64,000 bases of DNA from Rotaria sp. Silwood1 (GCA_905250075.1 CAJNOP010000223.1:216883-280882); one strand, 5' to 3'; positions 21,572 through 33,772 are shown, counted from the first letter of the stretch. Notes: a model not told the origin generated them from the sequence alone. Program-made: numbers and translations.

Positions 21572-22845
21572 TAGAGTCCTGTGGGAACCATTTTTCTTGA
21601 TTCCCATTTCCGACTCCCATTCCCGAGAAAAAATATTTTGTTTCCATTCCCACGTTCCCATTCCCATAAGGTTTTCTGAATTCCTATTCATCTATGAAAA
21701 AAAATATCATTGCTTTGGTCTCATTGCCATATACCGGCTTCTCGCAACATCATGTTTTGCACAACGCGACGTGTTATTAAATAAACTAACAGTACAATTA
21801 ACGGGTGGCCCATGAAGAATGATCCTTTCTGTATTTTTGCAATAGTGTCACCACTATTCATCTGTTTGACCTAAATTGTTTTAAAAGATCCGTCTTTCAA
21901 TTTTCTACAAAGCTATCTAATTTTCTTAACGTCAGTAAATAGAGCCATTTTTTGCCAAACGAAAACATTGTCATTGCACGATTGTTGTGTTAATTTATGA
22001 CTATGTGCCTTCGCACCTTTTTATTGATATATCTAATCGTGTCCACATACTTTATTGCTATATTTCAATATCGTTAGAAGCACTTCTTTAATAGACGAAA
22101 CATGATCGATCGTGTTTTCATCGAAAATGACTAGTGGTCTAACACCTTTTAANNNNNNNNNNNNNNNNNNNNNNNNNNNNNNNNNNNNNNNNNNNNNNNN
22201 NNNNNNNNNNNNNNNNNNNNNNNNNNNNNNNNNNNNNNNNNNNNNNNNNNNNTTAAACACATTTCGAATTAAACCATGACTTTTGGAAAAACTTTTCGGT
22301 TGTGCAACTTGAAGAATATGATGGTTCGATAGAACCAGCCTCATTTATCATACAACAGCATGGTTTTACTGTTTTAAAGCTAATTGAGCCGTTAAAATTT
22401 CGAAAATTTTTTGTTGTATCGTCAGCATTTTAATATTTTGAAAGTACGATGTTTCTAACGTCTTTACTTTTCATTATCTAAAAGTAAAAGCGCATTGAAA
22501 TGTCGTGTGAGAAAATGAATTGAACAGTTTTGTAGAGAATTGAAAGACGAATCTTTTTTAAAAAGTTAGGTCAAATAAATGAAAAATGGTGACGCTATTG
22601 CAAAAATATCGAAAGAGTCATTCTTTATGGGCCACCCGTTAGTTATTGAAAATAAACAATTTTTACATAGAAATGTTTCCATGTATATTAAAATAAAATA
22701 GAACGATTTTCGGGAACGTCAGTTCTTAACACCGTTCCCATTCCCATGTTCCCATTCCCGAAGTTCAAATGGGAATTCCCATTCCCATTTTCAAGGGAAT
22801 GGGAACGGAAAAAATTCTGGAAAAAACAGTTCCCGCAGGACACTA
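21572..22845. mobile_element. hAT-type element with 8-bp target duplication, interrupted by a nested element
   Basis: The left end TAGAGTCCTGTGGGAAC and the inverted right end TAGTGTCCTGCGGGAAC are flanked by identical octamers GGATTTTG (21564-21571 and 22846-22853). Just inside both ends are clusters of CCCATTCCC-type repeats, inverted with respect to each other. No transposase is seen. The central part is replaced by a second element at 21801-22639. The outer piece is therefore a non-autonomous hAT-like element of about 435 bp without the insertion. Confidence 0.85.
21801..22639. mobile_element. TA-flanked inverted-repeat element nested in the hAT copy, with a 100-N gap
   Basis: The left end ACGGGTGGCCCATGAAGAAT and right end ATTCTTTATGGGCCACCCGT form inverted arms of more than 120 bp, including TTTTTGCAATAG and AATTGAAAGACG. 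TA stands on both outer sides (21799-21800 and 22640-22641). The gap at 22153-22252 hides the middle, so I cannot tell whether a transposase exists; the sequence on both sides of the gap has no recognised motif. Confidence 0.8.
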
Positions 22846-23164
22846 GGATTTTGTCAATTTTGAAAACAAAAAATTGCAACTGTAAAATACGCAGTTTTAT
22901 GTAAATTGTAGAGCTTTCATGCTGCATCGGATGGTATGTTTTGCTTTTTAAATAGAATATATTTAGGGGTCGAAATATGAAATGCAAAATTCTGCCATCT
23001 ATTCCGATTCATTAGTTAGCAAATCGCATGCATCTAGCGTAAAAGAAATGATGAACAACAGCAAAGGATAAGACTTGTAAGTTTGAAATTTTGCCCATAA
23101 TCCTAAATACGTCTAAGCATTATAACAGAATAGTTGAACCGAAACTAAGGCTTTTAGAAGAAGC

Positions 23165-24060
23165 GGGAGAAAAACCTTTTGGAGTGCCCCATGTAAGTCC
23201 AGGAACCCAATGAACTCTTGAAGATGTGGCGTCTCTCTCTTTGAGGGCAAACTCGATAAGATACAATGAGCATATCTGTCATTGTGGGTGTCATGAAACA
23301 TAGAGAGGCCCATATTCTGAAAGAGAGAAAGGTGCGTGTTTGTGTTTCGTGGAACTATTATCGGAATTTAAAAAAAAGGCCATCGGGCAAAATGCTTATA
23401 ACTTTTGAACGAAGATAGCTAGAGCCCTGAGGTTTTCACCATTCAAAAGGGAAGATAAGGGGACACCTTTTTCTCCAATATTGTATAGGACGAAATCATT
23501 TAAAAATCAGTCATTTCTACAAAACATAGAAAAAATGTATAAAAAAACGGTCAGCCATACAGTTGAAATTTAGACGAAAAGTAAGAAAATATGCTTAAAA
23601 ATTAAAAAAACTCTATAGTTTTCGTGCAATTGAATAGATAAGTTTATTTGTTCAACATTAGGAGGTGGAAAGATAATCATTCGACTTATATCTTGAACTA
23701 TACATCTGAAGTTACTCTATCTAGACCAGATCTCAAAACCAAAATTTCATCGGAATGACAGATCGTTTTCATACATTTTTTCGATGTTTTGTAGAAATGA
23801 CTGATTTTTAAATGATTTCGTCCTATACAATATTGGAGAAAAAGGCGTCCCCTTGTCTTCCCTTTCGAATGGTAAAAACCGCAGGGCTCTGGCTATCTTC
23901 TTTCAAAAGTTATAAGCATTTTGCCCGATGGCCTTTTTTTTTAAATTCCGATAATAGCAATGATAGATATGTTCTATGTATTATTTCGAGCTCCCCTCAA
24001 AGAGAGACCCCCACACCCTCAAGAGTTCCTTGGATTCTGTGAGTTCCTCTCGTTTCTTGG
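23165..24060. repeat. Long foldback element, arms about 300-350 bp
   Basis: The arms (about 23165-23560 and 23745-24060) are inverted copies; shared parts include GGCCATCGGGCAAAATGCTT, CCAATATTGTATAGGACGAA and TTTCTACAAAACAT. The left arm has an extra 60-bp piece near 23285-23345. There is no coding sequence. A diverged relative with similar order lies at 34.79-35.35 kb. Confidence 0.8.
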
Positions 24061-24908
24061 GTTCCTAGAGTTGCATGAGTTCCTTAGGATCTATGAGCTC
24101 CTTAGTTCTTACAATTGTTTGCGTTTTCGTTAGTTCCGTTCGAGAATTGCTCTTTTGATTGATCTTTGAGTTCCGAAATCTTTACGAGTTCAGAATTCAC
24201 GGAATTCAGACATGTCTCCTGTTTTGTTCGCAGATGAAGCCTTTTCTTACCTTACGGCAACTCTGAAATGATGTTTACTCTACCTGGCGATTATTCTTCT
24301 ATTTTGTCGCTTGAAACAACCAAAATCATGTGTCTATATTCATATCTTTCATGTCTTTCATCGTCATAAGCAAAAGAGAGATAAAGTTAAAGTTACACTG
24401 GTGCAGTTTTATCTTTTACAGCGTCAAATAAAACGTCTGTTGTATCTTATCGTCATACTGTTGTGAAATTGTTTCGTGACGTAAGCACACTTTGTTTTGG
24501 TGCCACAATCTCTTGCTAGTAGTTGAGGGTGAGTTGAAGAGTATTAATATTAAGCTGCCACGACCGGTTTCGACGATGCTTAACATCTCATCACGTGACA
24601 TTAATTCTAGATTTTATCTAGTATGTAGCTGAATGGTTAACATTTAAGTTTGGCTGTAATAGTATTTTGAAATTATATGGATATTCAGTATATGTTGTTG
24701 TCTGTGTTTTGGATTGTGGTTATGAAATGTACGGCACCGTAAGAGTGTACAATATTGGAAGTGTTGATACACAGTCTTGGATTATAATTCTATGGGGACT
24801 TTTCTATGTATCCATTAGTGAAAAGAAGATTTGTATGTTGGGTAGGATTCATTAACCAGAAACCTCAAAATGATATATTTGAATTTTTGAGGCTTGCTGA
24901 TATTCTAT
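24061..24908. other. Region without recognised features
   Basis: It begins with a degenerate repeat of GAGTTCCT-type words (24025-24200), probably the decayed end of the neighbouring foldback element, followed by AT-rich unique sequence. The short open frames do not resemble proteins. Confidence 0.3.
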
Positions 24909-24983
24909 ATGTGGGTGTCGCTGTGGATGTGGGTAGGGATTAAAAGAATATCCACATCCTGCACCCACCCCACACCCACACCC
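24909..24983. repeat. Telomere-like hairpin, copy 4
   Basis: G-rich arm TGTGGGTGTCGCTGTGGATG, spacer TTAAAAGAATA, C-rich arm 24950-24983. Its spacer junction AAGAATATCCACATCC is almost the same as in the copy at 29.67 kb. Confidence 0.75.
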
Positions 24984-25181
24984 TCATTCTATTTTGGGTC
25001 AATTCGATTATAAAATGATCTGATGAACGAATACTAAATTTAAACTTGTTAAAGAAAAATTAAGGTTTTCTAAATTCAAAATTCGATACAAAAGGGATGC
25101 AAGTAAATCATCATAAAACTCTGTTTTATTTTTACAATACAGTGACAAAGATTTTACACTAGGTAGTTTTTGCCTGAACGA

Positions 25182-25383
25182 GGATGTGGGTGTGAGGATT
25201 GGTGAACAAAGATAAGGTCTACGTGAAACACCCGCACCTATACCCACATCGATCTAAAATTTAGGGTATGAAGGTGGATGCAGATAGTCTCTTCACACAA
25301 CCACATCCTCAAGAGTAGACGGGCATGGATGTGGGCGTGGGATGTGGGTGTTCACTCAATGATACTCTCACACCCACACCCTC
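25182..25383. repeat. Cluster of three telomere-like hairpins, copies 5-7
   Basis: Three G-rich/C-rich units follow each other: 25182-25250, 25265-25309 and 25321-25383. The second has the spacer GATAGTCTCTTCACAC, close to that of the copy at the start of the window. The last unit ends directly before a broken LURP-one-like coding region. Confidence 0.75.
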
Positions 25384-25406
25384 ATATGTATTGTTTTTCT
25401 TTGAAG

Positions 25407-25760
25407 ACCATTGTTCAAGATTCGTGGTGAACCAGTGTTACACAGCAGCTTCGATATATTCTTGTTTCTTCCGATGGGTCCAAACAACTTGTCACTTCGA
25501 TTAATACTAAAGCCATCTAGAAATACACACTTACAATTCAAACTACACACGGTGACTATGAATTGAAACAACAAGGATCATTATCTCCTTCATTTATCTT
25601 GACGAAACACGATGATCGAGAAATAATGACAATTCTTAAACAATGCCATCTTACCCTGATGGATACATATGAAGTGAGCATTGTCGAGAAGCAACGGGAA
25701 GATCATGCATTCGTTTTGGGCATTGTAATTGCTTTGCACTGTAGATTGTGTCATGATTGA
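25407..25760 (+). pseudogene. LURP-one-related (tubby-like) C-terminal fragment, frameshift and stop
   Basis: The first part reads RPLFKIRGEPVLHSSFDIF in one frame; the sequence then continues in the next frame as VSSDGSKQLVTSINTKAI, a TAG at 25516-25518 and KYTLTIQTTHGDYELKQQG. The end, MDTYEVSIVEK followed by FVLGIVIALHCRLCHD, has the order found at the C terminus of LURP-one/LOR proteins (DTYxVEI, then a hydrophobic helix ending in H-D). At least one shift and one stop break it. It begins just after telomere-like repeats, with an acceptor-like TTTGAAG between them, and the N-terminal exons are absent. Assignment rests on pattern memory and is moderate. Confidence 0.45.
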
Positions 25761-26080
25761 ACTGCTTTTTTCATATGCTTTCTGTTGCTTTTATTCAAAC
25801 AGAGTATACTACAATATTAATGTTTACATATTTTTTTTATTCATGCATTTGTTGAGCACTGATTGTCGGGCATTGGAGTTCTTGCCAGCTGAAGTTGAAA
25901 TATGCACATATAATAGATTAAGCCATTGACAAAACCATTTTGTTTTAAGTATGGAAAGGTTGCTTAAAATCAAAAAATATTTTATATTATGTAAGCTCCA
26001 TCTTGAGAGAAAGTCGATTTTGATCAAAGGAACTGGCAGTTATATCCGAAGCTAGATTTTCATTCTTTAAACTTTTTTTT

Positions 26081-26492
26081 TTATTAGGACTAATGTGAGA
26101 ATATTAGATTATGAAAGCATTTCGTGGACTTTTTACTATTAGCAAAAAAATCAATTCTTTGGGAAAAAATTCATTTTCAGCAAATATTGATCCTTCTGTT
26201 ATATCAAAATCTATATTACATCTATAGTTGCTTGAATAATTGCCAAAATTTTTACTGTATATCCGACGAAAAGTTTTCTATAAAATAAAATTAAAATTAT
26301 CTTTTCCGATTACTTTATTAACGAGTACGGTCTATCATAAAAGCGTCTATTAAAATCTCGAAATACTAACTGGTTTTTTTTTGTATTTTCTACGGAAATT
26401 GACTCTTTCCTAAAATATTGAGTTTTTTTGCTAATACCAAAAAAGTCCACAGAATGATTTCATGATCTTCTATCCTTACATCAGTCCCAATA
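26081..26492. mobile_element. MITE, 412 bp, inverted ends about 75 bp
   Basis: The left end TTATTAGGACTAATGTGAGA and the inverted right end TTTATTGGGACTGATGTAAG continue as matching arms through GTGGACTTTTT and TATTAGCAAAAAAA. The surroundings are T-rich at the left and A-rich at the right, so the target duplication cannot be resolved. No coding sequence. Confidence 0.7.
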
Positions 26493-27384
26493 AAAAAATA
26501 AGTAAAAGAGCAAAAATCTGGCTGGAGGGTATAACCCATGGAAAAAACGTCACTTCCTATGATAATTTCTGTGACAAGTACCCAGTTCGATCGAAATAAC
26601 AGCTACATATTCGTGACTAGCTCGTCAAGCTCTATCAAACCATATATAAATGAACAAGAAAAAAATTCACTTGAATTTCGCATTTTTGCAACCTTAGCAA
26701 GAAGTATCAAAAAAGGCAGAAGTACGCTTGTTCTTCTTGAACAAAAAGCAATGCGTTTCGCTTTTTCTTCTCTCTCTTTGCCTCATTCAATTTTTAAAGA
26801 TAGCAAAAGTGAATTTCAATGTAGATATTGCAATGATCGATTGTTTTTACGAATAATTAATATGCAGCAATGTGAAGAACGAAGTATGTTACGACATTAT
26901 AATTGGTGAGAGTACAAAAAGACATGCTGTTGATTAGTTAAAAGATTTGAAAATTCATTTAACGACATCTTTTAGAGTAATGTTATTAAGGTGAGGTCGA
27001 GGAATTTTAGAATATATTTATATATGACTAAGTTATCATCATGACTAAGATCAAACACTGACTCAAGACGAATAATTCTTAGAATCTTACTATCTTAGAC
27101 TCTATGAATAGGTGTCACTACTTTGAATGGAACTGAAAAAATAGGAGTATTGACAAACGCGACTAAGATTTGATTTGAACTATGCCTTGAAAATGTATTG
27201 TAACGAGTACATGAATCAAAGCTACTTGTCAACATTTGGTATGCACTCTTGAGTTAGAAAAATTTTAAATAAATGGTCATGAATTTATTTACAAACGATA
27301 AACAATAACAAAAAAACTTTTGCATCAATCTTGAACAAAATGAATAGGAAGAATAAAGAAAATGACGTGGATTTTGTCAATAGT
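26493..27384. other. Region with one unassigned open frame
   Basis: A 123-codon frame at 26538-26909 (+) contains a CRYC pair near its end but resembles no family I know and has no spliced partner that I could find. It may be chance. The rest is AT-rich. Confidence 0.25.
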
Positions 27385-28708
27385 TTAGTTCATATTAAGT
27401 GAGGCATTGAACTGAAGACCTCCCAAGCCTGGTTGTTTATTTCTTGGTCCGACTGACAGGTTTATTCGTTTGCACGTGTGAACTTTTTGTGCTGCAATTT
27501 CGTTGAATGATTTGACCCACATTTGCATTAACCCTATCCGTATAGCGATGCAGATGTCGATATCGACTCGTTGTAATGCCATCAAATTTTGCAACATTTG
27601 ATCCCAAATGTTGATACATAGCCAACCGAAAGTTTGTCCACAACCTTTAACTTTCAGTGTAACCAACAAAGGTAGAGCAGATAAAAGATCGACCAGCAAC
27701 TCTATGCGCCAATCATTGAAATCAAGATCAAGACAACGAACATGATATTGCGGCTTAATATGTATAGGCACGCTGTTGTCTACTTTATAACAAAGTTGAT
27801 CAACTTGTCTACCATGAAAATCATCAGATACGTAAACAAGTTTGGTTGAAGGAAAGATCAATTTGACTGGTGAGTAACGATAGAATGTACACGAACGTGA
27901 TTTTGCGCGTTTCAATAGAATGATTCGTCGAAGAGAAGGATGATATAATGAAGTTTCGATCATTTTATGGCCGGCTATAGTCAATTCTGAACCAACTAGT
28001 GACAGTTCAAAATTGATCAATTGAGACAGTTTACAAATCTAAATAAATACAGCAATGGAAAAAAACAAAATGCTTTACCCAATTATAACATAACATCGTG
28101 TGTGTAGAAGTTCCTCTTTGTTATATATTTTTCCATGAAAAAAAGTTTTTTCGTTTTTCTTTATTTTTGTGAGAAATAAAGATTTATATTTTTAGATATT
28201 GTTGTGTTCGAGTTCGTGCATTTGTATTTAATTTCTTTAACTTCAACATCAATATTTAACATTTTATCTAACCTGCTTAACCATATTGAGACATTCCTCT
28301 TCCCGTTCATTGCCATAGACGATGGAAAGAGATTTAAGATTGGAGAATGTGGTAATTAGAATAGCGATATGTTCGATGTGAAGTGAGATGATTTGATTGG
28401 AAAAATAGTCTCCAAGGAGGAAAGGCATTTGACGATCAAGATACAGATGAAGTCGTCGACGTTGATCGAAAACACACGACGTTATAAGTGGAGTGAGATT
28501 GAAGAAGGATTGAAAAATTTCTTTTGTATTGAAATATTCAAAAAGATCGAGAATCAGCTCATCCGATAAACATTCAAATGTCGAACAACGATCTTTATTG
28601 TAGAAATTCAGATAACAAGTTGATATTTACACAAAATGTAATCATCTCACTTTGTTCACGAGTTATCTTGAGTCGTTTTGATGGACGATGATCAATACTT
28701 TCGTCCAT
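27385..28708 (-). CDS. F-box protein of the large rotifer type
   Basis: Probably a substrate adaptor of an SCF ubiquitin ligase. Three exons, 28708-28651, 28592-28273 and 28038-27385, join in phase (GTGAGA...AAAG; GTTAGA...TTTAG) to give 343 residues. An F-box lies at about residues 22-60 (STFECLSDELILDLFEYFN, then IFQSFFNLTP), following a short basic N terminus with SKRLKIT. The remainder is a series of Leu-rich strands (LKSLSIVYGN, VRCLDLDFNDW, LVTLKVKGCG) like the solenoid of the many F-box genes found in bdelloid genomes; it has no exact LRR consensus. The target is unknown. No frame breaks. Confidence 0.75.
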
Positions 28709-29560
28709 GTTTTCAAAATCAAAGATGAAACAAGTATGACTACACTTCGAAAATATTGATGTCTACAGAAAGGACAAGTATCGTATCGCTTTTTATATTC
28801 ATTCAGTGACCTTGAACAATGGAACACATATTTTCTGTTTCTGTTCGTTTTCCTATTGGATAGTGAACTTTTCTATCCACTGGCAACAAAAGGAGAAACA
28901 AGGTCAGGACAGTGAAAAAAAAGGCCATAACCGATTTGTTTCTTTGCATGAATATTATTCGATGAATGCGAAAAAGAAGATAGAACTATCACGAATAGAT
29001 CACTTCCTTCGCCTTAATCTGTTTTGTTTTAAGGTCAGAAAAAAATTTAGGAACACACACATCTCATTACGTGTACTGATAATTATCTGATGCGTTCTTT
29101 TGTATTTTCGTGCGCATAATGTGATCAAGGCATAGGATGTGACGGAATATTGTAACATGAGTACAACTATAGTAGAAGTATGTATTGAAAGAAAGGAAAG
29201 AAATTGTAATATATGAACAGGAGTGAAATTTTATAGGTGGATAATATGACATAACATGCCTTTACGGGAGATGTGCAATAAAGAATGACGTATTCGTACC
29301 GCGGGTGTTAAAGAAAAACATTTTAATAAAAAAAAATTTTTATGTTGCTTTGGAATGTGTGAGATGAATAAATATAGGTGCTTTTATATAGATAAAAACA
29401 GAGAATTTTTTGTAAGCAAATAAATAAATAAATATTTAGTTAGATAATCATTTAGTTCATACGCAAATAAATATATCAATAAATAAACATTCTCATGAAT
29501 GTAGAATATTTCACATAAAGAGAAGAAGAATCTATATAGTTAACTAGATAAGCAATCATA
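28709..29560. other. Upstream region of the F-box gene
   Basis: AT-rich sequence with no recognised gene. A tetranucleotide stretch AAATAAATAAATAAATA occurs near 29.42 kb. Confidence 0.3.
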
Positions 29561-29693
29561 TCCACTACCACACCCACACACCCCGTTTCAACTGGTGTGG
29601 GGTGTGGGTGTGAGGTAGGAGGTGTGGGTGAGTGTGGATCTGAGTGTGCGCATAAATGAGAGAATATCCACATCCACATCCACATCCACACCC
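29561..29693. repeat. Telomere-like hairpin, copy 8, with an extra C-rich tract
   Basis: Order is C-rich (29561-29584), G-rich (29593-29650), spacer ATAAATGAGAGAATA, and C-rich (29667-29693). The last spacer junction matches the copy at 24.95 kb. Confidence 0.75.
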
Positions 29694-30641
29694 TCTGAAG
29701 AATAATAAAAGATGTTCCATGAAAATCATGACTTTAACTTTGATCGATTTCTTCTGTTGGAAATTCCGAAAATCGATGAATAGTCTAATTAATTCAGGTA
29801 AAGTATTGTTGATTAAATTGAATTAGTTCTTTAATTGATTGTTCCGATTTTCGTTCGACAGCATGATTTTAATAGATTAATTCGGGAGATTAATTTTAAT
29901 TCATAAACCGTTAGTGAGTTAGGATGATTTAGACAGAAAAAAATCGATTGTCTAGGGTGAATCCTATGTGAAAAAGGCGCCAAAACTCTGATTGAAACCG
30001 AAATGATCTATAAAAATCGATTAAAAGTAACAAATCTCGATTAAAATCAAAATCAAAATTTATTTTAATTTATTCCTCTTACACAAAATCAATTACAATC
30101 AATTTTTCCAATGTTAATTTTAGTGATCAACAAAAGACTTAATGGAGTGTGGCTCGAGTATATCTATTATAGTCGATTATTTTTAGTTATTTTTCGAAAA
30201 ATTTGTTTTAACCTGATTTTATGCCCATTTTTCACATGGGAATCCCAATTGAAGAAATACAAGTTCCAAGTTTATGATATTTGTAGAACTAAAACCCAAT
30301 TATAACTTTCTGGTGAGAAATCGAAAAAGTCATTAAAAAATTTGGATTTCATGTTCGAATCTCGAGACAAACGCTTATCTTCCATAGCAAAGAGTAACAT
30401 CATTGTAATCATTGAGAACCCGATTATAGTCGCATTATAATAGTGTTATCATAAATAATTATTAATCGAAAAATAATCGATTAAAATCTTATTTTTTCTG
30501 ATTGTTTTTACATGGGACCTGGACAAGAATATTGATGAAAGTATAAGTGCAACCTGTGCATTTGCACTCTAAAAAAACACAACATTTTATTGTGATGACA
30601 AAAATTGTTTGATTTTAATGAGTAGCTGATATTTTCATTTT
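29694..30641. other. AT-rich region without recognised features
   Basis: It is rich in variants of AATCGATTAAAA and its inverse over about 29.75-30.5 kb, possibly a very old palindromic element, but I cannot draw borders. No gene. Confidence 0.3.
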
Positions 30642-30704
30642 GGGGTGGGTGCAAATATTTATGTCCATCGTTGAGTAGCAATCACACCCACATCCATGCT
30701 CACA
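30642..30704. repeat. Telomere-like hairpin, copy 9 (short)
   Basis: GGGGTGGGTGCAAATATTTATG at the left and CACACCCACATCCATGCTCACA at the right, cited here as a short imperfect inverted pair. It is weaker than the other copies. Confidence 0.5.
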
Positions 30705-31010
30705 TGTAACGCTCCTGGTTGATTAGATTTCGTACATGATGTTCAATCTTCTCCAATCATTGAGTTGTATATTACATGTATTGTCCTCACCTTTCAATTC
30801 TTACGCTGCTGTCCTTACTCTATTGTTCATCCATATCTATTCTTTCATTGGCCTCATATCCTTGCCTTTCATCCTCTCTTATCCTACTCGTGTATATAAG
30901 CGTGTGCTTTATATATAAACGATACGATTATATGATGTAAAGAAATAGAATAAAATGTATCTCCATCCACACTAACATTTCTTCTATCAAAAATTGTCAT
31001 ACCACATGCA
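30705..31010 (+). mobile_element. Possible solo LTR
   Basis: The stretch starts with TGTAACG, has a pyrimidine-rich middle, a TATA-like TATATAAGCG at about 30893 and AATAAAATG at about 30950. This order is similar to that of the better supported Gypsy LTR at 39.49 kb. Neither the right border nor a 5-bp target duplication could be fixed. Confidence 0.3.
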
Positions 31011-31079
31011 CACCCAGTGTTTATTGATGATTGGTGATGATTTGTATAATGGGAAACTGGTCATGAGAATCTATTCACA

Positions 31080-31600
31080 TAACTGAATTGAATGTAGAGC
31101 AAAATAATTTACTGGTTGAGCTTGTAATTTGGCTTGTTCGACTTTATCTACAATGACAAATATGTCGATATCCTCTGAAAATGTATCGTGAAGCGATACG
31201 ACCAGAATAGGTTGATCAATATTATCATTTTCTTCTAAACATTTTTTTTCAAAAATATATTCAATAATAATTGTTCTCGTTTTGTTTTATGATAGCTCTG
31301 GTTTCTTCAATGTTTTCTCAATAACGAATAGAAGCCAATGAAAAAACATCTCGTGCAAGTATTTCATTATTTTTCGAATTGATTTTTGTAATGTCAAATA
31401 CATGTATTTCTAGAGATGAATGCTTTTGAATTTGTTTTATTAATTGTATGCTGGCACTCGATTGTTGCCATGCTATCAAGAACTTTGATGCATGAAAATA
31501 AATGAAAATTTTCATTACCACAGTGAGATACAATCGTTTCATAACTACATTCTGTATTATCCGTATTAATTCCTTCAAACGCTCTTAAATAAATATTCGA
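31080..31600 (-). pseudogene. Unrecognised relic coding sequence
   Basis: The minus strand shows protein-like pieces (DQPILVVSLHDTFSEDIDIF, VDKVEQAKLQAQP, SSLEIHVFDITKI) in different frames, separated by stops. It looks like the remains of a gene, but I cannot name it. Confidence 0.3.
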
Positions 31601-32483
31601 CAATTATTGTACAATTAGCACATATATACCTTGTTATCAAGTCAATTCGAAGTTCATATTTAAATCATCTATCAATAGATCATTTGAGTAGTATTACACT
31701 GACCAAGAATATACTTGAAATTTTCGATAACAAAGAGGTAACAAACTACGTAGTTTCTTGAATTTCGAATAATTTCTGACATTCGAAATAGCTCTGTTTC
31801 ATTGATTACAAATGACTGAAAAATCATCAGAGATCAGCAGAAAAAAGAAGATTATACTGATCTTCGCAATAGTAATTTCTCACAATTTCTAGTAATTTTT
31901 GATACACAAAATCATTTTTGTTGTTCTTGACAAAAAGATCCTTATCATTTAGCAGACTAATATTGGTCATATGTTGTCTTACGACTTTTATCATTGCCAC
32001 ATGTGATCATTTTCTTCATGAGTAAGATCCTATTTCAAATGAGCCAATATGTAGAGAAATCAATTGCATCGACTGCAACATTACATAAATTCTGCGGTTG
32101 TCATCAATGAAGAAACATTTGAGCTATGCTGTAAAACATGCTGGTTTATATTGTATTCCATTAGAAACTGATACCAAAAATGGTTCAATATCAAGCATGA
32201 ATAAATTCATTCTGCAATTACTAGGTGATGAATTATAGAAACCAAGAAAACTAAATATTGAAAGAAATTAGTACGTAGGGATAGTGGATTAATATATTGA
32301 GAAAATTGAATTGATTTGGTGGTTCATTTTGGTTTAGAAATAGCTTTGTATACTTTCTAATCCACAGATCAAACTTTGATCAAGAAGGAAAAATCTTCTA
32401 TTTGGAAGAATATTTAGAGGTTCAATAAAGTTTTATTATTGTATTCATTGAAAGAATAAATCTATTCATTTATTATCTCTAGA
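31601..32483. other. AT-rich region without recognised features
   Basis: No gene, repeat border or RNA gene could be supported here. Short open frames are few and low-complexity. Confidence 0.3.
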
Positions 32484-32563
32484 AGGGTGTGGGTGTAGGC
32501 ATGTGAACGTCATTGTCGATGTGAGATTTAAGATGAGATGAAACATCAGCTAGACCCACACTC
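32484..32563. repeat. Telomere-like hairpin, copy 10
   Basis: G-rich arm GGGTGTGGGTGTAGGC, spacer containing TTTAAGATGAGATG, and C-rich arm AGACCCACACTC. The spacer resembles TTTAAGAGATGATAG of the copy at 10.5 kb. Confidence 0.65.
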
Positions 32564-32589
32564 TCGTGTACGTTTACGAAATTTGAGGA

Positions 32590-33480
32590 CAACTGTTGAT
32601 TCAAACGAAAATGCATGAGCATCAAAATCATCATTCATGGTGATGAAAACAGAAGAAATAGATTTTTTTAGAATGTATTACGTCAGAAAATATTAATAAA
32701 GAAAATATTTTTGATGATCGTAAACACCACTTTGGCTATAAAGATCATTCTAATTCTTTTTTTTATATGAAATAAAATTATCTTATCCAAAATTTAAAAA
32801 GTTTGTCGTTTCTATGAAACAAAAGCTGGAGTTGATCTTTGATAATATAATGATTGAACATGAAATAACGAGTTACATTATTAACACCTTGTTTTACTAA
32901 AAAAGGTTTATCAATGAATGATACTCAAGCAGCAGCATTATAGTGTTATCAATTTATACAAGTACATAAAGGGAAGCAATAAGTCGTGGTACCAGTCTTG
33001 TTGTTCGTCAAGCTAATGGGTAAGTTATTAGAACAGCAACACAAGATCGAATGAACGAAGCGACCGTCATACTTTTCATTTAGTCAAATCTCTTTCAGAT
33101 ATTCTTTATTATTGAGGCTATATTACACGTACTCATACATTAACTGATAGGAAATTACAGTTACACATACCTGCTTGTTTAATCACATAGATTCAATTTA
33201 GTAGTACAAGAAAAAAGGAAAGAAGTTCTTACTAGTGTCGATTTTGCTCATCGTAATAATTATTTCAAAATTTATTTATTAGCTGATCGTCCAATAAAAT
33301 AATTTTCAAATTATGAACTAGATGTACTTTTATTTTAATCTCATCAAACATTTCCTGTATTTAAACATGACGCTGGTTTTCAGACTGTGCAATGTGTCAT
33401 TTATATAAGACAAGTGGAATTAGGTCTTCGTAAATGATCTATTTTATGGACTGATAATAACATATTCAATGAAAATTAAG
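32590..33480 (+). pseudogene. Unrecognised decayed coding sequence
   Basis: Protein-like pieces follow one another in changing frames on the plus strand with stops between them: SRGTSLVVRQANG, VIRTATQDRMNEATV, EKRKEVLTSVDFAHRNNYF, and FKHDAGFQTVQCVIYIRQ. It is bounded on both sides by telomere-like sequence. I cannot assign a family. Confidence 0.35.
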
Positions 33481-33629
33481 TAAATTAACAATATATGGAA
33501 ACAGCAACAACAGTTAGTGCTTTGACACTTCTTCGATTCGATTACTTTTTGAAAACTGTTTTTATTATTATAGATACATCTCATATCATTACAGATAAGA
33601 CACATCTTCACGAAACAACTTCTCAAAGT

Positions 33630-33772
33630 GGATATGGGTGGGTGAAAATCAAGAAAAGACGAAGGTGTGGAGGAGGCTGCGGCTGTGAGTACCAATGCTG
33701 CTATCTCTTCAACACCACCCCTATGCACTGACATTCACACCCATTCAAATTCATTCATTACCCACACCCGGA
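33630..33772. repeat. Weak telomere-like hairpin, copy 11
   Basis: The G-rich part 33632-33690 (GGGTGGGTG, GGTGTGGAGGAGG) and the C-rich part 33710-33772 (ACACCACCCC, CACACCCATTC, CCCACACCC) are more diverged than in the other copies. Confidence 0.4.

Noticed and set aside
26538-26909. 123-codon frame as a confident gene
   Set aside because: A CxxC near the end is the only hint; no partner exon or family. Mentioned only in the region entry.
30705-31010. Confident LTR
   Set aside because: No right border, no target duplication and no second copy in the window; kept only as a low-confidence feature.
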